Shown piece after piece: positions 45,105 through 56,040 of a stretch of DNA of 64,000 bases (position 1 is its first letter; each line of letters opens with the position of its first letter). The translations under genes were made by a program, and so were the position numbers. The stretch spans positions 1-64,000 of the forward strand of contig JAAYVG010000012.1 in assembly GCA_012517285.1 (NCBI GenBank). The letters are read 5' to 3'. Under the pieces are notes generated by a model. The model ran no database searches, was not told the origin of the DNA, and saw nothing but the letters and a program-made list of their open reading frames with translations. The stretch comes from Elusimicrobiota bacterium (GTDB lineage: Bacteria > Elusimicrobiota > Elusimicrobia > Elusimicrobiales > UBA9959).

Positions 45105-47198
45105 ATGGCAGACATTGATCTAAAGAAATTAAGAAATATAGGAATAATAGCGCACATAGATGCTGGTAAAACAACAACAAGTGAAAGAATACTTTTTTAT
45201 ACAGGTAAGATACACAAGATAGGCGAAGTCCATGAGGGAGATACAACGACGGACTGGATGCCTCAGGAAAGGGAGAGAGGTATAACAATAACAGCTGCTG
45301 CCATTTCTACTGAGTGGAAGGGATATCCTATAAATATCATAGACACTCCGGGACATGTTGATTTCACAGCTGAGGTTGAGAGAAGTCTAAGAGTCCTTGA
45401 TGGTGCTGTTGTTGTATTTGATGGTGTTCAGGGTGTTGAGCCTCAGTCAGAGACAGTCTGGAGACAGGCTGATAAATATAGCGTTCCGAGATTCGCTTAT
45501 GTGAATAAAATGGATAGAACAGGTGCAGATTTCTATATGTCTTATAAATCAATAATTGAAAAGTTGGGTGCAAATGCCTGGCCTATACAGCTTCCTGTTG
45601 GAAGAGAGGATAAATTTGTTGGTCTCGTAGATCTTATTGATATGAAAGCCAGAATATGGCAGGGTGATGAGTTAGGTGCACATTTTGATATAGTTGATAT
45701 TCCTGCTAATCTTGTTGATGAGGCAAAGGAATACAGAGAAAAGCTGCTCGAAAAAATTTGTGATTTTGATGAAAAACTTATGGAGAGATTTTTAAATGGT
45801 GATACAAATTTTACTGAGAACGAGATAAAATCTGCTATAAGAAAAGGGACAATTGAGTGTAAATTTTTTCCTGTTTTATGTGGTTCATCATATAAGAACA
45901 AGGGTGTTCAGCCAATGCTCGATGCCGTAACAGAGTATCTGCCTTCACCTCTTGATATCCCACCTGTTAAGGGAAAGGATCCTACAACAGGTGAGGAGAT
46001 AGTAAGGGAGACAAGCAATAAAGCTCCTTTTGCCGCACTTATGTTTAAGATTCAGACTGATCCATTTGTTGGTAAACTTACATTTGTGAGGGTCTATTCA
46101 GGTATTTTAAGAACTGGAGACAGTATCTATTTTGTTAAGAAAAGAACACAGGAAAGGATAGGAAGAATGGTAAGAATGTTTGCTGATAAGAGAGAGGAAA
46201 TAAAAGAGATTCAGGCAGGCGATATTGCCGCTGTGGTCGGTGTAAAGAATGCAAGTGTTGGTGAGACTATCTCTGATCCAAATGCTCCTATAGAGCTTGA
46301 GGGAATGAACTTCCCAGAGCCTGTTATATCGATAGCTGTTGAGCCAAAGAGCAAGGAAGAAGAAGAAAAACTTTCTTTAGCTCTTTCAAGGCTTGCTGAA
46401 GAGGATCAGACCTTTAGAGTTAGAACTGATGAGGAAACCGATCAGACCGTAATATCAGGCATGGGTGAACTTCACCTTGATATTCTTGTTGATAGACTTA
46501 AGAGAGAGTTTAAGGTTAATGTTAATGTTGGCCAGCCTCAGGTTGCATACAGAGAGTCAATAAAGTCAGTTGTTGAGGAAGAAGGAAAGTTTATAAGGCA
46601 GTCTGGCGGTAGGGGTCAGTATGGCCATGTATGGCTTAAAATTGAACCTCTTGAGAAGGGCGATGGTTTTGAGTTTGTAAATGGCATAACTCAGGGAAGA
46701 ATTCCTAAGGAGTACATCCCGGCTGTTGAAAAGGGCTGCAGAGAAGCACTTCCAAGTGGGGTGTTAGCAGGATATCCGCTTGTTGGTATAAAGGTTACTC
46801 TTTTTGATGGTTCATACCATGAGGTTGATTCATCAGAGATAGCATTCAAGATAGCGGGTGCTATGGCTTTAAGAAGCGGTTGTAAAAAAGCATCACCATA
46901 TATACTTGAGCCAATAATGAAGTTTGAGGTTGTAAGCCCTGAAGAAAATGTCGGTGATGTCATCGGAGATCTTAATTCAAGAAGAGCCAAGATATCTGAG
47001 ATGGGAAATCGTGGTAATGTAAGGTTTGTTAGAGGCACGGTTCCACTCTCCGAGATGTTTGGATATGCGACAGTTGTAAGATCACTATCTCAGGGAAGAG
47101 CATCCTTTAACCTTGAGCCTTCACACTATGAAGAGGTCCCAGCAAATATTGCAAGGGCAATTATAGAGAAGAAGTCTGTGCCTTCAACTAAGGCTTGA
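45105..47198 (+). CDS. fusA: Elongation factor G
   Basis: [42 protein letters not shown], full length. Confidence 0.98.
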   Translation: MADIDLKKLRNIGIIAHIDAGKTTTSERILFYTGKIHKIGEVHEGDTTTDWMPQERERGITITAAAISTEWKGYPINIIDTPGHVDFTAEVERSLRVLDGAVVVFDGVQGVEPQSETVWRQADKYSVPRFAYVNKMDRTGADFYMSYKSIIEKLGANAWPIQLPVGREDKFVGLVDLIDMKARIWQGDELGAHFDIVDIPANLVDEAKEYREKLLEKICDFDEKLMERFLNGDTNFTENEIKSAIRKGTIECKFFPVLCGSSYKNKGVQPMLDAVTEYLPSPLDIPPVKGKDPTTGEEIVRETSNKAPFAALMFKIQTDPFVGKLTFVRVYSGILRTGDSIYFVKKRTQERIGRMVRMFADKREEIKEIQAGDIAAVVGVKNASVGETISDPNAPIELEGMNFPEPVISIAVEPKSKEEEEKLSLALSRLAEEDQTFRVRTDEETDQTVISGMGELHLDILVDRLKREFKVNVNVGQPQVAYRESIKSVVEEEGKFIRQSGGRGQYGHVWLKIEPLEKGDGFEFVNGITQGRIPKEYIPAVEKGCREALPSGVLAGYPLVGIKVTLFDGSYHEVDSSEIAFKIAGAMALRSGCKKASPYILEPIMKFEVVSPEENVGDVIGDLNSRRAKISEMGNRGNVRFVRGTVPLSEMFGYATVVRSLSQGRASFNLEPSHYEEVPANIARAIIEKKSVPSTKA

Positions 47199-47355
47199 TT
47201 TTAAGGTTATTGGTTAACTTAGTTACTGACGATTTCTTTACCATTGGTGCTCTTTTTTCACATATTTTACAGTGGTACGGGGTATTAATTCTATTTTAAA
47301 AATACTATAATTTATTGTGTAGCTGGATAATCTTGATTAATTTTGTGGAGGCATT

Positions 47356-47652
47356 ATGAAGCTTGAGATAAAGAAGTTGGATATATCATCGGTGATATTT
47401 TCCGGGTTTACAATATCACTCTTGTTCATCTCCTTTTTTGTTGCAGTTATTGCAATATTTATAACCCCAAGCCCGTTATGGATCGGTGAGGCTTTCAAGG
47501 CAAAGTTCCTTGGTGCATTTTTTTATACACTTGTGTTTTTTATAATTACACTTGCTTATATAACATTTTTAGTTTTTATATATAATTTTTTTGTTGGAGT
47601 GGTAGGGCTTCGTGGACTTAAGGTTGAGATAGATGAGGAAACAGAAGAATAG
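47356..47652 (+). CDS. Small membrane protein of unknown function
   Basis: 98 aa, two predicted TMs, ATG preceded by GGAGG. Confidence 0.7.
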   Translation: MKLEIKKLDISSVIFSGFTISLLFISFFVAVIAIFITPSPLWIGEAFKAKFLGAFFYTLVFFIITLAYITFLVFIYNFFVGVVGLRGLKVEIDEETEE

Positions 47653-47667
47653 TTTTTGGAGTTCTTG

Positions 47668-48435
47668 ATGATAAAGACAAACATTCTGTTTGTTGCTGAT
47701 AATTTTGTAAGATTTTCCCTGATTATAGATATGTTGAAGAGAAACAATTTTTCTGTTTTGACAGCAACCACATCAAGAGAGGTTAACTCCATAATTGCCG
47801 AAAGAAAAATAGATATGCTTATTATCTCACAGAATATCGGAGATATGAGCGGACTTGTATTATTAAAGGAAATAAGAAATTCAAATCATAAGGATATACC
47901 TGTTGTTGGAGTAGTGGAATCATCAGAACTATTGCTGAATATGATACCAGATGAGATACGCAAAGATCTGATCTTTTCATCTGCTTCCACCCCAAGGAGT
48001 AAGAAGAGTTTTTCATCCATAACATATAAATTAGCATTCTTTCAGCTTGGGGCTGATGAGTGTTTGACATGTGATCAGGATCTCCATGAAAGCATTGCAA
48101 GGATAAAAGCTGTTATGAGAAGAGTAGGTTCAAGTGAAGCTGATAGTGTAGTGAAAATAAATGAGATTGAACTGAACATGTCCAGCTACACCGTAAGGAT
48201 TGGGACAAGGGAGATAAAAGTAACTGCAAAAGAGTTTGATCTTCTGTATGTTTTTTTAAGTTCACCAGAAAGGGTGCTTTCAAGGCCATACCTGCTTGAA
48301 AGAATATGGGGATTCAATTATTTTGGATCTCCAAGAACTGTTGATGTCCACATAAGGAGATTGAGAGCCAAGATGGGAAGTGCTTCAAAGTATATACATA
48401 CTGTTCCCTGTGTGGGTTATAAGTTTATTCCTTAG
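47668..48435 (+). CDS. OmpR/PhoB-type response regulator with degenerate (pseudo-)receiver
   Basis: C-terminal winged helix (KEFDLLYVFLSSPERVLSRPYLLERIWGFNYFGSPRTVDVHIRRLRAKMG..IHTVPCVGYKF); receiver IDMLIISQNIGDMSG lacks the phospho-acceptor Asp. Confidence 0.88.
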   Translation: MIKTNILFVADNFVRFSLIIDMLKRNNFSVLTATTSREVNSIIAERKIDMLIISQNIGDMSGLVLLKEIRNSNHKDIPVVGVVESSELLLNMIPDEIRKDLIFSSASTPRSKKSFSSITYKLAFFQLGADECLTCDQDLHESIARIKAVMRRVGSSEADSVVKINEIELNMSSYTVRIGTREIKVTAKEFDLLYVFLSSPERVLSRPYLLERIWGFNYFGSPRTVDVHIRRLRAKMGSASKYIHTVPCVGYKFIP

Positions 48436-48709
48436 GGTTCACTGAAAAAGTCTATTTGAGCAATAAAGCAATGATTTTCGTTATGAGGCGAGGAAGAATG
48501 AGCGAGCCCCGATATATCGGGGTAAGCGAATTCTGACGAAGCCGTAGTAGAAAAGCATTGAGTTTATTGCCAAAAGAAAGACAAAAAAAGTGCAAGGTTT
48601 TTGCAACATTACCCCAAAAATCGTGCACTTTTAAAGCAATAATACGCTATAATAGAGACAACTATTCATTTGGAAAATTATCTTTCGTTAGACTTTTTCA
48701 GTGAACCCT
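48434..48709. repeat. TIR-type non-coding element, copy E (276 bp)
   Basis: Perfect 20-bp TIRs AGGGTTCACTGAAAAAGTCT (48434..48453) / AGACTTTTTCAGTGAACCCT (48690..48709); long imperfect internal palindrome centred on CCCCGATATATCGGGG. Confidence 0.92.
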
Positions 48710-48726
48710 GCTTAGATGGAGGGCAT

Positions 48727-49101
48727 ATGCTTGGAAAGGTTTTGATAGTTGATGATGATATGAATCTGAGAGAGAGTTTGAGTGCATCGCTTGAGCTTGA
48801 GGATTTTGAATGCTTTGAGGCAAAGAATGCGAAAGAAGGACTTGATATGGCAAAAAAGATTATGCCAGATGTTGTAATAATGGATATACAGTTGCCAGAT
48901 TCAATAGGGTTTCAGCTGTGTCAGGAGGTTAGAAAGATATCAAAGAAAATAGTTATAATAATGATGAGTGGAAGATTTCTTTCATCGGATGAAAAGACTC
49001 AGGGATTTACGCTTGGAGCTGATGAATATCTCACAAAGCCTTTTGATATACAGGAACTTTCTATAAGAATAAAACAGTTGATTTCAAGAAAATCTAAATG
49101 A
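48727..49101 (+). CDS. Single-domain (CheY-like) response regulator
   Basis: KVLIVDDDMNLRESL...PDVVIMDIQLPDSIGF...GADEYLTKPFDIQEL; ATG 48727 after GGAGGG (the upstream ORF start lies in the element TIR). Confidence 0.92.
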   Translation: MLGKVLIVDDDMNLRESLSASLELEDFECFEAKNAKEGLDMAKKIMPDVVIMDIQLPDSIGFQLCQEVRKISKKIVIIMMSGRFLSSDEKTQGFTLGADEYLTKPFDIQELSIRIKQLISRKSK

Positions 49102-49117
49102 TTTTTAAGGAGAGTAT

Positions 49118-50566
49118 ATGAAAAAAATATTTAATATGGCGTTTATGGTTCAGTTTCTTTTCCTTTCCATAAATACTATTGCTGTTGAGCCGGATAAAAG
49201 CAAAACTAAAAATATAGTTGTGGATATGTATTTTGAGCCATTTGATGCCAAGGCATGGCAGAATTATTTAAACTTTGATCTGATAAGAAGAAAGAATCGT
49301 TCTGTTAAACTAAATCCATATCCAATCATTATGAAGGATAAGAATAATTGGATAAGTTCGCATGGTGAAATAGAGGTTAAAGAGGTAGCAAGGATTGAGG
49401 GGATAATAAAGAAATATCCATCAAAGCTCAATGATTATATGATAGCAAGATCTCTTTATATGTCTGTTGAGGGCTGGAAGGATGCTTTATTATATGCTCA
49501 GATAAATCCATTGGAGTTTGAAAATTATATTAATCAGAACAAAAATATGCTTTTAAACGAGGCTTATTCAAGGCTTGATAAAAACAAGATTTCAAGCATG
49601 TCAGTATTTATAAATGGTTCACCCTATAAAGGTTCCAATGGAATATCTGAGGCAATGGCAACCATCAACTCATTGCTGCCAGCCGGTGAAAGATTTAATC
49701 TTTACAGTGATGAGTTTGCAAAGTTTAAGAAGCCTAAATTTATTGTTCTTTCTGATAGCAATACAAAGGACTGGATAAATCCTAATGTGGAGATGATATT
49801 TAAGAGATTTTTTACATCTATGGATGTAAGCACTGCTGATATATCAGGTATTGATATAAGTGATAAATCCAAGATAAAGATGTTGCCTGCGTATATGCTT
49901 GAAAAGAATGATCTTGTTGATGAGGCTCTCGCTGGTGCTATTGCACAAAATGTGTTTGATGTCATTGATAATTATTACGTATATTATGATCAGAATTCCA
50001 GAGCTATTCTTAATGGTAAAAAGAAGGAGCCAAACAAGTTAGAGCTTTTTGTTATGTCTCACTGTCCGTTTGGTGTTATGGCTGAGAATTCTATAATTGA
50101 TGCTGTGGATAAGGGGCTTATATCAAAGAAAATTCATATAAATATTCATTACATAGGTGATGTGTCAAAGACTTCTGATGGTACTATGAGCTTTCGTTCT
50201 CTCCATGGTGATGATGAATGGCAGGAGGATGCAAGACAGTTGCTCATTAAAAAGTTTTATCCAGATAAGTTGTTTGCTTATCTTAAAGAAAGGAACAAGG
50301 ACTATACATCATCAAATTGGAAAGATGTTGCCTATAAGGTTGGAATAGATACCAAAACCATAGAGGATAACTTTGAAACAGTTGGTAAAAAAATGCTTGA
50401 GGATGATTTCAATTACACAAACACATTAAGAATTGCAACATCACCAACGTTTATAGTTGATGGCAATGCTGTTGTTGTTGGGTTGGGACAGCTAAAGGCC
50501 TTTGATGATTATAAAAACTTAAATATTTCAAACCAGCCTAACTCCAATGCGGGTTGTGGTCAGTAA
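49118..50566 (+). CDS. Secreted protein with C-terminal thioredoxin/DsbA-like domain
   Basis: Signal peptide; LELFVMSHCPFGVMAENSIIDAV...ATSPTFIVDGNAVVVGLGQL; N-terminal half has a similar FINGSPYKGSNGISEAM segment. Confidence 0.75.
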   Translation: MKKIFNMAFMVQFLFLSINTIAVEPDKSKTKNIVVDMYFEPFDAKAWQNYLNFDLIRRKNRSVKLNPYPIIMKDKNNWISSHGEIEVKEVARIEGIIKKYPSKLNDYMIARSLYMSVEGWKDALLYAQINPLEFENYINQNKNMLLNEAYSRLDKNKISSMSVFINGSPYKGSNGISEAMATINSLLPAGERFNLYSDEFAKFKKPKFIVLSDSNTKDWINPNVEMIFKRFFTSMDVSTADISGIDISDKSKIKMLPAYMLEKNDLVDEALAGAIAQNVFDVIDNYYVYYDQNSRAILNGKKKEPNKLELFVMSHCPFGVMAENSIIDAVDKGLISKKIHINIHYIGDVSKTSDGTMSFRSLHGDDEWQEDARQLLIKKFYPDKLFAYLKERNKDYTSSNWKDVAYKVGIDTKTIEDNFETVGKKMLEDDFNYTNTLRIATSPTFIVDGNAVVVGLGQLKAFDDYKNLNISNQPNSNAGCGQ

Positions 50567-50620
50567 AATATTTTAATAATTTGAAATAATTATTTAACAA
50601 AAGAGTTTTAAGATATATTT

Positions 50621-52507
50621 ATGAAAAGAAAAAAACGTGGTAAGCTTTTTTATAAACTTCTTTTTATATTCCTTATTGTTTCACTGCTACCGCTTGGAAT
50701 AGTCAGCTATTATCTTGTAAATCTAACACAGACCACACTGAACAGGTCTATAATAAGAGATCAGGAAGCTCTTTCCCTTGCTTTTGCTGATACTGTTACA
50801 AACTATGTCATATCATTTCGAAATATACTTTATGACTCATCAAGGTTAGAGGATTTTTATACAATGAAAACTGATAAGATAAAACCTCTTGTCAGCAATA
50901 TGATGCAGATACACTCAGCATTTTTAGAGATGTCTGTTCTCAATCCTTTAGGCCAGGAGGTTGTGAGGGTTTCAAGGTTTGGCGAGGATAACAGCCTCAG
51001 AGATTTTTTGAACTCATCCGTTTATCAGAAGACTGTTAAGGATGGCGAATTTATAGGCAATTTTGAGAGATACAATGGGACATACCCATCAATAACAATA
51101 GCTGTGAGCATAGTAAACCCTAAAAATCCATCATATACGAGTGGTGTGATCATGGCAAAGTTAAGTCTTGCCACATTATCAGGGCTTTTAAAAGCAAGCT
51201 TTCCTGATCCACAGCATACAAAGGTTGCTGTAATTGATAACAATGGTTATATCATAGCAAGCTCTGTTCCAGGTGAGGCTGAAAAACCAAAGGCAAAGCT
51301 CAATGATGAGGTGCTTAAGATACTTTTGAACAACGATGCCAAGAGTGGCGGTGGTGAGATATCTTATTCCAACGGTCACAAGGTTCTGGGTGCTTTCAGT
51401 GAGGTGAGTGAGCTTGGCTGGCTTGTTTATATAGAAAGATCAATAAACATAGCCTATCAGGCATCAAATGAGATGTTATCAAAGACTTGGAAGGTTATGA
51501 TCTTTGTCACAGTTTTTGTTCTGTTTCTCGGATATGCAGTCTCTGTGGTCATAACCCAGCCTGTTCAGGCACTGAAGGAAGCAGCAATAAAAATTGCTGA
51601 GGGGAACTTTGATTTTGAACCTGATCTCATTGTTCCAAATGATGAGATAGGGGATCTTGCTCATACCTTTATGGAGATGAGCGAGGCATTAAAACTCAAG
51701 ACTTCTGAGATACTTTTGGCAAAAGAACAGCTTGAAAAATTAAATAAAACTCTTGAAAACAGGGTTGATGCAAGAACAAGGGAGTTAAAATCTGCTCAGG
51801 AAGAATTGATTAAAAAAGAAAGGCTTGCTGCTATGGGACAGATGGCTTCTGTTGTCAGTCATGAGATAAGAAATCCACTTGCTGTTATGAATAATTCCAT
51901 ATATTTCATAAAGGTCAAACTCGGTAATCAGGTCGATCCAAAGATTATAAAACACATATCCATAATAGAATCTGAGATAAGGCAGGCAAATGGAATAATA
52001 GATGAGATATTGAGCTTTGCAAGGACGAGGGAGCTTAGGCCAAAGCTTACAGAGTTAAACTCATATCTTGATGATCTAATTTCAACATATCCTGTGCCTG
52101 AGCATATAGAGCTTGTCAAAAAGTTTTACTCATCAAAAATAAATGTTAACATAGATCAGGACGAGATGAATCAGGTTATAAGAAATCTTATAAAGAATGC
52201 GATAGAGGTCATGACTGAGAAGGGGCGTATCTGTATAAGAACTGATGTCACTGCTGAAAATATGGCGAGGATAGATGTTGAAGATACTGGTCCTGGAATA
52301 CCTAAAGATGTCCTTGACAAGCTTTTTACGCCATTCTTCACAACCAAGGCAAGGGGAACAGGTCTTGGGCTTGCTGTTACAAAAAAGGTTATAGAAAGGC
52401 ACAAGGGAAAAGTTGAGATAATAAGCGAGGTTAACAAAGGGACATGCTTTAGGCTCTATTTACCATTGGCTGATAATAATTTAAATGTAGAGAAGCCTGC
52501 TGCTTGA
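50621..52507 (+). CDS. Sensor histidine kinase (extracellular sensor, HAMP, HisKA, HATPase)
   Basis: Two TMs, [21 protein letters not shown]-box, [11 protein letters not shown]-box, [42 protein letters not shown]. Confidence 0.96.
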   Translation: MKRKKRGKLFYKLLFIFLIVSLLPLGIVSYYLVNLTQTTLNRSIIRDQEALSLAFADTVTNYVISFRNILYDSSRLEDFYTMKTDKIKPLVSNMMQIHSAFLEMSVLNPLGQEVVRVSRFGEDNSLRDFLNSSVYQKTVKDGEFIGNFERYNGTYPSITIAVSIVNPKNPSYTSGVIMAKLSLATLSGLLKASFPDPQHTKVAVIDNNGYIIASSVPGEAEKPKAKLNDEVLKILLNNDAKSGGGEISYSNGHKVLGAFSEVSELGWLVYIERSINIAYQASNEMLSKTWKVMIFVTVFVLFLGYAVSVVITQPVQALKEAAIKIAEGNFDFEPDLIVPNDEIGDLAHTFMEMSEALKLKTSEILLAKEQLEKLNKTLENRVDARTRELKSAQEELIKKERLAAMGQMASVVSHEIRNPLAVMNNSIYFIKVKLGNQVDPKIIKHISIIESEIRQANGIIDEILSFARTRELRPKLTELNSYLDDLISTYPVPEHIELVKKFYSSKINVNIDQDEMNQVIRNLIKNAIEVMTEKGRICIRTDVTAENMARIDVEDTGPGIPKDVLDKLFTPFFTTKARGTGLGLAVTKKVIERHKGKVEIISEVNKGTCFRLYLPLADNNLNVEKPAA

Positions 52508-52541
52508 TTTTTACAATTTCATTATTTCTTTAAATTTGAGA

Positions 52542-53105
52542 TCAAAGAAGGGAACAGAGGTAGTTTATTTTAAAAAAGTTTTCAAGCTCTTCTGTTATTA
52601 TCATTGCATTTTTTAGTGTATCTGATGTACAGACTATCCCATGGTTTTTTAACACAATAGCATTAGAGTACTTGGATTTTTTTCCAGCATCAACTGCAAG
52701 CTCATAGCTTGATGGTTTGAGATATTTGCATATACCAATTTTCTTTATTACCATATTAAATTCTGCTGTGATATTATAATTTATTTTTTTCTTGCTGAGC
52801 GTATAGGCTATGGAATATGGTGGATGAGAGTGAATTATAGCTGATATATCCTTCCTTGTTTTATATATCTCAAGATGCATTTTATACTCAGATGATGGAG
52901 TTATGCCATTCAAAGTATTCCCGTTTATATCAATCTCAGATATATCTTTTATTTTTAATTCATCCTTGCTTACTGAGGTAGGTGTTATTAATATGATATT
53001 ACCACTTTTAACACTAAGGTTGCCACTTGCTCCCGGCATAAAGCCAAGATTCTTAAGCTTTATACATATTTTTATTATTTCTTTTTTTATTCCATCTTTT
53101 TTCAT
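52542..53105 (-). CDS. Class II aldolase/adducin family protein
   Basis: GNLSVKSGNIILITPTSVSKDEL...EYKMHLEIYKTRKDISAIIHSHPPYSIAYTL...LKNHGIVCTSDTLKNA. Confidence 0.9.
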   Translation of the reverse strand: MKKDGIKKEIIKICIKLKNLGFMPGASGNLSVKSGNIILITPTSVSKDELKIKDISEIDINGNTLNGITPSSEYKMHLEIYKTRKDISAIIHSHPPYSIAYTLSKKKINYNITAEFNMVIKKIGICKYLKPSSYELAVDAGKKSKYSNAIVLKNHGIVCTSDTLKNAMIITEELENFFKINYLCSLL

Positions 53106-53947
53106 ATCAATTTTATATTTTCAATTATTTTTTTAGTCCCAAGTGCTCTGTTGAATGTAAAAAAATGTATACCTTCAATATCATTTTTTATTAATTCCTT
53201 CACCTGATTGATTGAAAAATCTATGCTGTGTTTAAAAAACTCATCTCTTTTATCACGATATTTTAGAGCTATATCTCTGAGTTTTTCTGGAATGGTTATG
53301 CAGGATATTTTCTTACAGATGTTTGAAAGCATATTATAATTTGTTACAGGCATTATTCCACATATTATCGGTATATTTGGATAAGCTTTTTTAACCCTGT
53401 CCCTAAACCTAAAAAAAGAACTGTTATCAAAAAATAGCTGTGTTATACCAAACTCTGCTCCGGCTTCAATCTTTTTTTTAATATAATAAATATCTCTTTC
53501 AAGAGATCCTCTATGATGTCCTTCCGGATGCATTGCTATGCCTATTGAAAAAAGATTTTTATCAATTCTTTTAATAAGATCTGTGGAGTGAATAAATGAC
53601 TTTGTAGTCCTTGTGAAATTCCTCTTATCACCTCTTAGAGCAAGTATGTTATCAAGCCCTATCTTCTTTATAGCTCTTAGTGAGTATTCAATCTCTTTCT
53701 CTGTATTGTTTACGCATGTGAGATGAATGAGGACATTAAGTTTCAGTTTCTCTTTGAGTATCCTTGATAGAGCTATATGCTTTGTCTTACCGCATATATC
53801 TGAGTCTGTTATGGAAACAAAATCGGGTTTAAATTTTTTTAATTCCTTAAGCGTGGAAATAAAAACTGTGAAATCCTCTCTCGTTTTTGGTGGAAAAAAT
53901 TCAAAGGATAGACTCCTTTTTTTTTTCAATATGTTAGAAATTTTCAT
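53102..53947 (-). CDS. metF: Methylenetetrahydrofolate reductase
   Basis: SFEFFPPKT, VLIHLTCVNNTEKEIEYSLRAIKKIGLDNILALRGD, MHPEGHH, QLFFDN, GIMPVTNYN. Confidence 0.95.
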   Translation of the reverse strand: MKISNILKKKRSLSFEFFPPKTREDFTVFISTLKELKKFKPDFVSITDSDICGKTKHIALSRILKEKLKLNVLIHLTCVNNTEKEIEYSLRAIKKIGLDNILALRGDKRNFTRTTKSFIHSTDLIKRIDKNLFSIGIAMHPEGHHRGSLERDIYYIKKKIEAGAEFGITQLFFDNSSFFRFRDRVKKAYPNIPIICGIMPVTNYNMLSNICKKISCITIPEKLRDIALKYRDKRDEFFKHSIDFSINQVKELIKNDIEGIHFFTFNRALGTKKIIENIKLI

Positions 53948-54945
53948 TTTGGAAAGCCAGCCCTTGATGGTGGCCAGTATATAAAAAGTGGGCTGCCCTT
54001 TATATATTTTTCTTGTACCGGACCCCAGTATCTTGAGTCACAGGATCTATCCCTGTTATCTCCCATAACAAAGTATGATCCCGCAGGTACTGTGATCGGT
54101 CCAAAGTTATCCCTCACATAGTCTGAAAAATATTTACCACTTTTTCTCTTTTCCCATAAATCTTGAAAAACATTTCTATCTATCTGAGAATCCATCTTTG
54201 GCAGTCTCTTTGCTTCCATATAATTTGCGTATGGTTCCACTCCAATTGGCACATCGTTTATGAAGGGAATACCGTTTCTTATCTCAATCTTTTCACCAGG
54301 GAGTCCTATAACCCTTTTAACAAAGTCCTTGCCATATTGGTTACCACCGCATTGAAATTCATCAGGGTTTTCGCTTGGAAACTTAAACACAACGATGTCT
54401 CCTCTTTTTATATCCTTTAAATTTAATATCTTTTGGTCTGTAAAAGGAATTCTTATACCGTAAACCATCTTATTAACAAAGAGGTGATCCCCTTCAATCA
54501 GTGTATTTCTCATAGAACCGCTTGGGATTTTAAAAGCCTGAAGGAAACAATACATAACTATCGATGCTAAAAGAAATGCTACAAAGAATGTATCACCCCA
54601 CTCCCTGTCTGTTTTTATATATTTTGGGAGATTTGTTTTAGTATCCCTTTCCTTTTTAGGCAGGAAGAATGGTGTGTTTGGATAAAACCAGCCTATTACT
54701 GCAAAAAGCATAGCAAACAGAAACTGTTTTAAGGTTATAAAAGATGCTGTAACAATTTCACCAATGCGATTATCTATTATAACCATAAGAAGAAATCCAA
54801 CTATGAAGCCTGTCATAGCTAAAAAAATCCTGTGCCATAAAATAGAAAACCTTTCTGATTCAAACTTGTTTTTGTCCTTAAAATATTCAGTCAAAAAAAG
54901 GTATATACCTGAGACTATTCCTACAACAAAAAGCTTTTCTTCCAT
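53944..54945 (-). CDS. lepB: Signal peptidase I with extended multi-TM N-terminus
   Basis: IPSGSMRNTLIEGDHLFVNKMVYGIR, FVKRVIGLPGEKIEI, MGDNRDRSCDSRYWGPV. Confidence 0.96.
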   Translation of the reverse strand: MEEKLFVVGIVSGIYLFLTEYFKDKNKFESERFSILWHRIFLAMTGFIVGFLLMVIIDNRIGEIVTASFITLKQFLFAMLFAVIGWFYPNTPFFLPKKERDTKTNLPKYIKTDREWGDTFFVAFLLASIVMYCFLQAFKIPSGSMRNTLIEGDHLFVNKMVYGIRIPFTDQKILNLKDIKRGDIVVFKFPSENPDEFQCGGNQYGKDFVKRVIGLPGEKIEIRNGIPFINDVPIGVEPYANYMEAKRLPKMDSQIDRNVFQDLWEKRKSGKYFSDYVRDNFGPITVPAGSYFVMGDNRDRSCDSRYWGPVQEKYIKGSPLFIYWPPSRAGFPK

Positions 54946-55024
54946 ATTTTCCTCTCATTAAGTTTATTATAAAAAAATATCACTACAAAATTATCTTTAT
55001 AAAATATATGATAGCAAATTAAAA

Positions 55025-55044
55025 GGCCCCGATAAATCGGGGCC
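55025..55044 (-). terminator. Rho-independent terminator for the upstream minus-strand gene
   Basis: GGCCCCGATAAATCGGGGCC with flanking A/T tracts, downstream of 55079..55933(-). Confidence 0.8.
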
Positions 55045-55078
55045 CTTTTTAAAAGTATCAGTTCTTTTTTTTAGATGT

Positions 55079-55933
55079 TCACTGAAAGAAGTAAATATTT
55101 AAAAGTACATTGTATGTTACACTGCCTGATGTGAATGGCTCATCAAGAGGCTTTATTTTGTAGTTTATAAAGTCCTTTTTGTTGTCCTTTAAAAACTTTT
55201 TATACTCATCAAGCTTTTGTTTTGCTGATGCATCGTCAGCTGCTAACTTTGATACAAAGCCCAATTCTTTTCCTATATATAGCATTTTAAAGGAAGAGTC
55301 TTTTCTTATTATATTAACTGAATTTTCTATAAGTTCATAATCTATATCCTCACCTTTGTTAAGCAATCTGAGCCTTATCTCATTCTCTTGAGCATCTTTT
55401 ACATCAGTAAGATAGTAGATCATAAATGTTGGTCTGAGCTCTTCAACCTTTACAAGATACTTTCCTATTACCTTCATACCGTTTGATTCCAAGCTTGCAG
55501 CTGTTTCATTCATCAATTTTGTGATTTCGGCATCGTCCTTTCCGTTGTAGGTAAGGGCATCACCGATAAATCTTCTTACCCCTTTTTCATCATGGGCAAG
55601 ATACGTGATCATAATCATTTCACCATCTTTCTTTACCTCAGATATCTTAAAGCCATTATCCTTTAAAAGCTTTGTATACATATCAGTAAACTCTTTATAC
55701 TCAGTATCAGTTTTTGCATAACCTATGATAATCTTTTTGCTTGTGTTGGCTATAAGATGAGATTTGGTTATGGTAGGTATTTCAGTTTTTGTTGGTTGTA
55801 TAACCTTTGGCTCAGTTACAGCAGGTGTGTTGATCTCACTCTTCACGTTGTTGAAATCAACAAGACCAAGTTCATTTTCGGCTGCAAAAGCAGTTGACGA
55901 AACGAAAACTACAGATAATAACAACTTTTTCAT
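55079..55933 (-). CDS. Secreted hypothetical protein
   Basis: Start at MKKLLLSVVFVSSTAFAAENELGL (signal peptide); upstream in-frame start lacks an RBS. Confidence 0.75.
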   Translation of the reverse strand: MKKLLLSVVFVSSTAFAAENELGLVDFNNVKSEINTPAVTEPKVIQPTKTEIPTITKSHLIANTSKKIIIGYAKTDTEYKEFTDMYTKLLKDNGFKISEVKKDGEMIMITYLAHDEKGVRRFIGDALTYNGKDDAEITKLMNETAASLESNGMKVIGKYLVKVEELRPTFMIYYLTDVKDAQENEIRLRLLNKGEDIDYELIENSVNIIRKDSSFKMLYIGKELGFVSKLAADDASAKQKLDEYKKFLKDNKKDFINYKIKPLDEPFTSGSVTYNVLLNIYFFQ

Positions 55934-56040
55934 TCTTTCCCTCCAGATAAATTGATTTTTTCTATCCACAAAAATATTTTATCATAAAAACAAAAAAAAG
56001 CAAATAGCTTTGGTCCTATTCTCTTGTGGGTCTTTTGTTG

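Noticed and set aside
45105-47198. Second EF-G/TypA-like GTPase as a resistance protein (TetM-like)
   Set aside because: The gene in the rpsG-adjacent position is an ordinary fusA, and the other GTPase (56041..57861) is a typical TypA.
48670-48726. N-terminal extension MENYLSLDFFSEPCLDGGH of the CheY-like regulator
   Set aside because: Encoded by the right end/TIR of element E; ATG 48727 with GGAGGG upstream is the better start.
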